64,000 bases of DNA from Coturnix japonica (lineage: Eukaryota > Chordata > Aves > Galliformes > Phasianidae), in assembly GCF_001577835.2 (NCBI RefSeq), contig NC_029521.1:16685605-16749604 (forward strand), read 5' to 3'. The position numbers and the translations under genes are program-made. The notes beneath the pieces are model-generated. The model did not search any database, had not been told where the DNA came from, and worked only from the letters and a program-made list of their open reading frames with translations. Below, one piece after another: positions 61,501-64,000 of this stretch (positions are counted from its first letter, which is position 1; each line of letters starts with the position of its first letter).

Positions 61501-63713
61501 AAGTCCAGTGTGGGAAGAAACCAGGACAACTCCTTCCTTCCACTATCAGGGCCATTGACTTAACAAACACAACACATCAGTATTAACCCACGATTACAAG
61601 GCTCAGGAAGGAACAGTGGGGTTTACTTAATCACAAGAACAGGGCTATCAATAAGCATCAGAAAAACAGATTCTCCTAGATACCAGATAAGGTCTTAACC
61701 CAGTGCCGAAACTGGTGTGGGGCACATTCATGAGGCAGTGCTTTGTGTTTCAATCTGGTGCAAATCCAGCTATTAATGTTCAGGTCACAAATATCGTACA
61801 AGTTGCCTACTTCTGTCACTAATATCCTGCACTAAACCTTTTTCAGTCAGCTCAACTAGCTCCACAGTACAGCTGGCTGGAGTCCTGAGCATTTGTAAAT
61901 CCCTGTGCACAAACAGAGTAGAAAAATGCCTCAAAAGGCAAAGCCATGTCCAAGTCAGTAAACATGCAAAAGCCACCTCTTAGAAAAGAGCACGATCTTC
62001 ACTGCAGAAACCAGAGAGATTGTAATTGTCAAATGCTGGCTGACATGCTAAAATATGTATTTCCAAATGAGACAACAAAATGATCTCCTGAATGAGGTTC
62101 TGAAGCACATCTACATTTAGGTTAAAAGTGCCCCAACAGCCCCCAGCAGAATGTGCCAGCTGGGAAGGTAATCACCTGTGCCATAAACTGCTTGTAAGGT
62201 TCTCCTCAAAGGCCTCTCTGTTGGGCAGGTGCTGAGCTGAGTGGATTAGAGGGGATGAGGAAAAGAGATGGCAGAGGAGCAGTGACAAGTATACTCTGTT
62301 TTGAATGAGGTGGCAGGGAAAATGGATTCCCAAAACCCAATGAGTGTCCTGTGAAAAATGGAAATGCCAAGTTTGGGACTGAAAACATTTTTATACTTCT
62401 TAGAATGAGCTCTGATATTTCTCACCAGTCAATTTGCCATCTCTGTTTCACTCTTCACAGTTCTGCTGCTTTTACAGACTTAAGACTTTTCTTAGTTACT
62501 TTCCCACCTGTTGATGTTGGAGCATCGTCCCCAGCCTTTAGCAACAGTTATCTCTATATTAATCAGTCTCTACAGATTAGAAATTAACTGCTTATGGAAT
62601 GGACTCCTTACAACCCCATCTACAAAGTACAATTGCTTTTTCACCAAATATTCACCATGGTTCTCACTAAGGAAGCCTCAGTGGCATTAGGGTAGTATGG
62701 GGCACAGTCCTTTTGAGCCACAAGGAGCTTTTTTTGTTATGAACACATTTGTCGAAAGATTAACATTGTAATGCAGGAACTACATGCACTATAACAAAAC
62801 AAAACAAAACCAAAAGAGAAGAAATCCTTATTGAATAAGCTGTTGGCAGCATGTGAACTACAGTAATTCCACCACCTCATTACTAAACAGCAGGGGACCG
62901 AACACAAGGGCTTATATCACCTTGGCTACCAGGTCAGTATTAATGAGGAAGGAATGTCAGTGTGACCATGGGCACCTCTCATATTCCTCTGTGCATGACA
63001 AACACAGGAAAATAGGACAGAGCAAAGATATCTGCTGTCACCATACCTGAATGCAAATAGAGGATCTGCTACAGCAATACTATTAGCCAGAGATATGTCT
63101 GCTTCTTAAAAGGAATGTAGTGCAGATAAAAATAAAGTGAGCAGCTGAGGTACTAGGCATTCATCCACTTACTCATTTTGTTTTGATTTACATGTTATTT
63201 TTAATTTGCAGATATCTGGGGGGCACTCTAGAACTCCCACCATAACAACCTCCTCCCAAATCACAGGCAAAAGAGGAAATATTTCTGAGTATCACCTGCA
63301 GCAAAAGTTTTTCCCAACATCCCAGAACTTCAGAGCTTTATCCATAGCGCTCAGTGGAGCAGTGTTAAAAACATGCTTTGCAGCATGCCATATTTGGACT
63401 GTATGAGACCCAATGACTGCAGCCAAACCTCCCCTTCCACAGTGAGGTGAACAAGTTGCTGTGTGGTACAATCCCATGGAAAGACTGCCCCTCTTTGAAG
63501 GGAGGACCGTCTATTTTGATGTTCCTGCATTGCTTTCCCAACTGGACCAAGAAGGTGAGTGTCTCCTACCTGTAAGGACTCCTAATGATAAATAGAGATG
63601 CTCCAGGCTGGTGGCAAAGGAACTCAGAATTAGTCCAGCAGATGCGAGCAGCCCTCCTAGCATGATACCAACTTGGCAGGATACATGATTACTGATTAAA
63701 CTCCCAAGCGGGG
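58534..63713 (-). CDS. SLC16A12: Monocarboxylate transporter 12, C-terminal 418 residues (partial)
   Basis: A major facilitator superfamily plasma-membrane carrier of the SLC16 family; MCT12 is reported to move creatine and related compounds rather than lactate. Exons in transcript order: 63570-63713, 60779-61370, 59484-59743 and 58534-58796, all with GT-AG borders and compatible phases. The 144-base first exon seen here is standard for the family. The fragment starts at the residues matching human PLGSVVSNH and keeps the SLC16 signature [19 protein letters not shown]. It has a variable cytosolic loop (about 61145-61000), the helix [20 protein letters not shown], and [15 protein letters not shown] in the third exon. 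The cytosolic tail has [10 protein letters not shown] and ELDQKDAE, as in human. About 70 N-terminal residues, with the DGGWGW motif and first helix, are encoded beyond the right edge. IFIT5 lies tail to tail with it, with the pseudogene between. Confidence 0.96.
61371..63569 (-). other. SLC16A12: SLC16A12 intron between the 144- and 592-base exons
   Basis: About 2.2 kb, with normal splice sites at both ends. I see no embedded gene. A short CAAAA-type tract lies at about 62795. Confidence 0.85.
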
Positions 63714-64000
63714 CTTCAAAGAAACAAAGATGGCAGTTAATAGCAGGTTCTCAGATACAGTTCATCACAACAATCATCAAGAGAAATCAGACAAAACAGT
63801 GATCGGGATAGCCTTTCATTAGCCTCCCTTACTAGAATGGGGTGAGCATCAAAAACCTAGAATTGTTTTCCGGGAAGTTGGGATAAAACTGAAGTTTACA
63901 GTAGCTCTTTCAGCAGATCAAAGTCATTGTGTGGCACAACTACTCTGCAGATTTGGGGGTCAGGGGAGGCCATAGCAACAACTAGAACAGCCCACGCTGT

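Noticed and set aside
1-64000. tRNA, rRNA, microRNA or CRISPR-type arrays
   Set aside because: I found no tRNA A/B box pair, no ribosomal sequence, no long hairpin and no regularly spaced direct repeats; CRISPR would not be expected in a vertebrate.

Overview
The window is vertebrate nuclear DNA, almost certainly from a chicken or a close galliform relative. The protein-coding genes are orthologues of the mammalian CH25H-LIPA-IFIT-SLC16A12 block (human 10q23) in the same order and orientation. The interspersed repeats are bird-type: CR1 LINE fragments and a Galluhop-like mariner deletion derivative. Genes are split by ordinary GT-AG introns. The DNA is AT-rich apart from two CpG islands.

Layout. 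Positions 1 to about 25.6 kb hold no gene I can support; this is probably the FAS-CH25H intergenic interval, with two CR1 fragments and simple repeats. CH25H (cholesterol 25-hydroxylase, intronless, minus strand) lies at 26159-26941. The CH25H-LIPA gap contains an unexplained small CpG island (about 30.05-30.29 kb) and a CTCF-like motif. LIPA (lysosomal acid lipase, minus strand, nine coding exons) runs from 44872 down to 33322 and starts in a strong CpG island; a mariner relic and a CR1 tail sit in its introns. Between LIPA and IFIT5 (head to head) there is a CR1 ORF2 fragment, and upstream of it a second, decayed copy of the IFIT5 promoter. IFIT5 (plus strand) has a five-base coding exon at 51030-51034 and a main exon at 52642-54076. 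A 3'-tailed, Topors-like retropseudogene lies at about 55.1-55.8 kb. The last four coding exons of SLC16A12 (minus strand) occupy 58534-63713; its first exons are beyond the right edge.

Function. Two classic interferon-stimulated genes flank LIPA. CH25H makes the antiviral oxysterol 25-hydroxycholesterol. IFIT5 binds 5'-triphosphate or cap-0 RNA. LIPA releases free cholesterol from lysosomal cholesteryl esters, so lipid supply and innate immunity are neighbours here. SLC16A12 is a plasma-membrane monocarboxylate-type transporter. IFIT5 carries an exact ISRE and a second ISRE core just upstream of a TATA-like box. The most interesting unexplained signals are the duplicated IFIT promoter module and the orphan CpG island with a strong minus-strand splice donor. 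I saw no novel multi-gene system.
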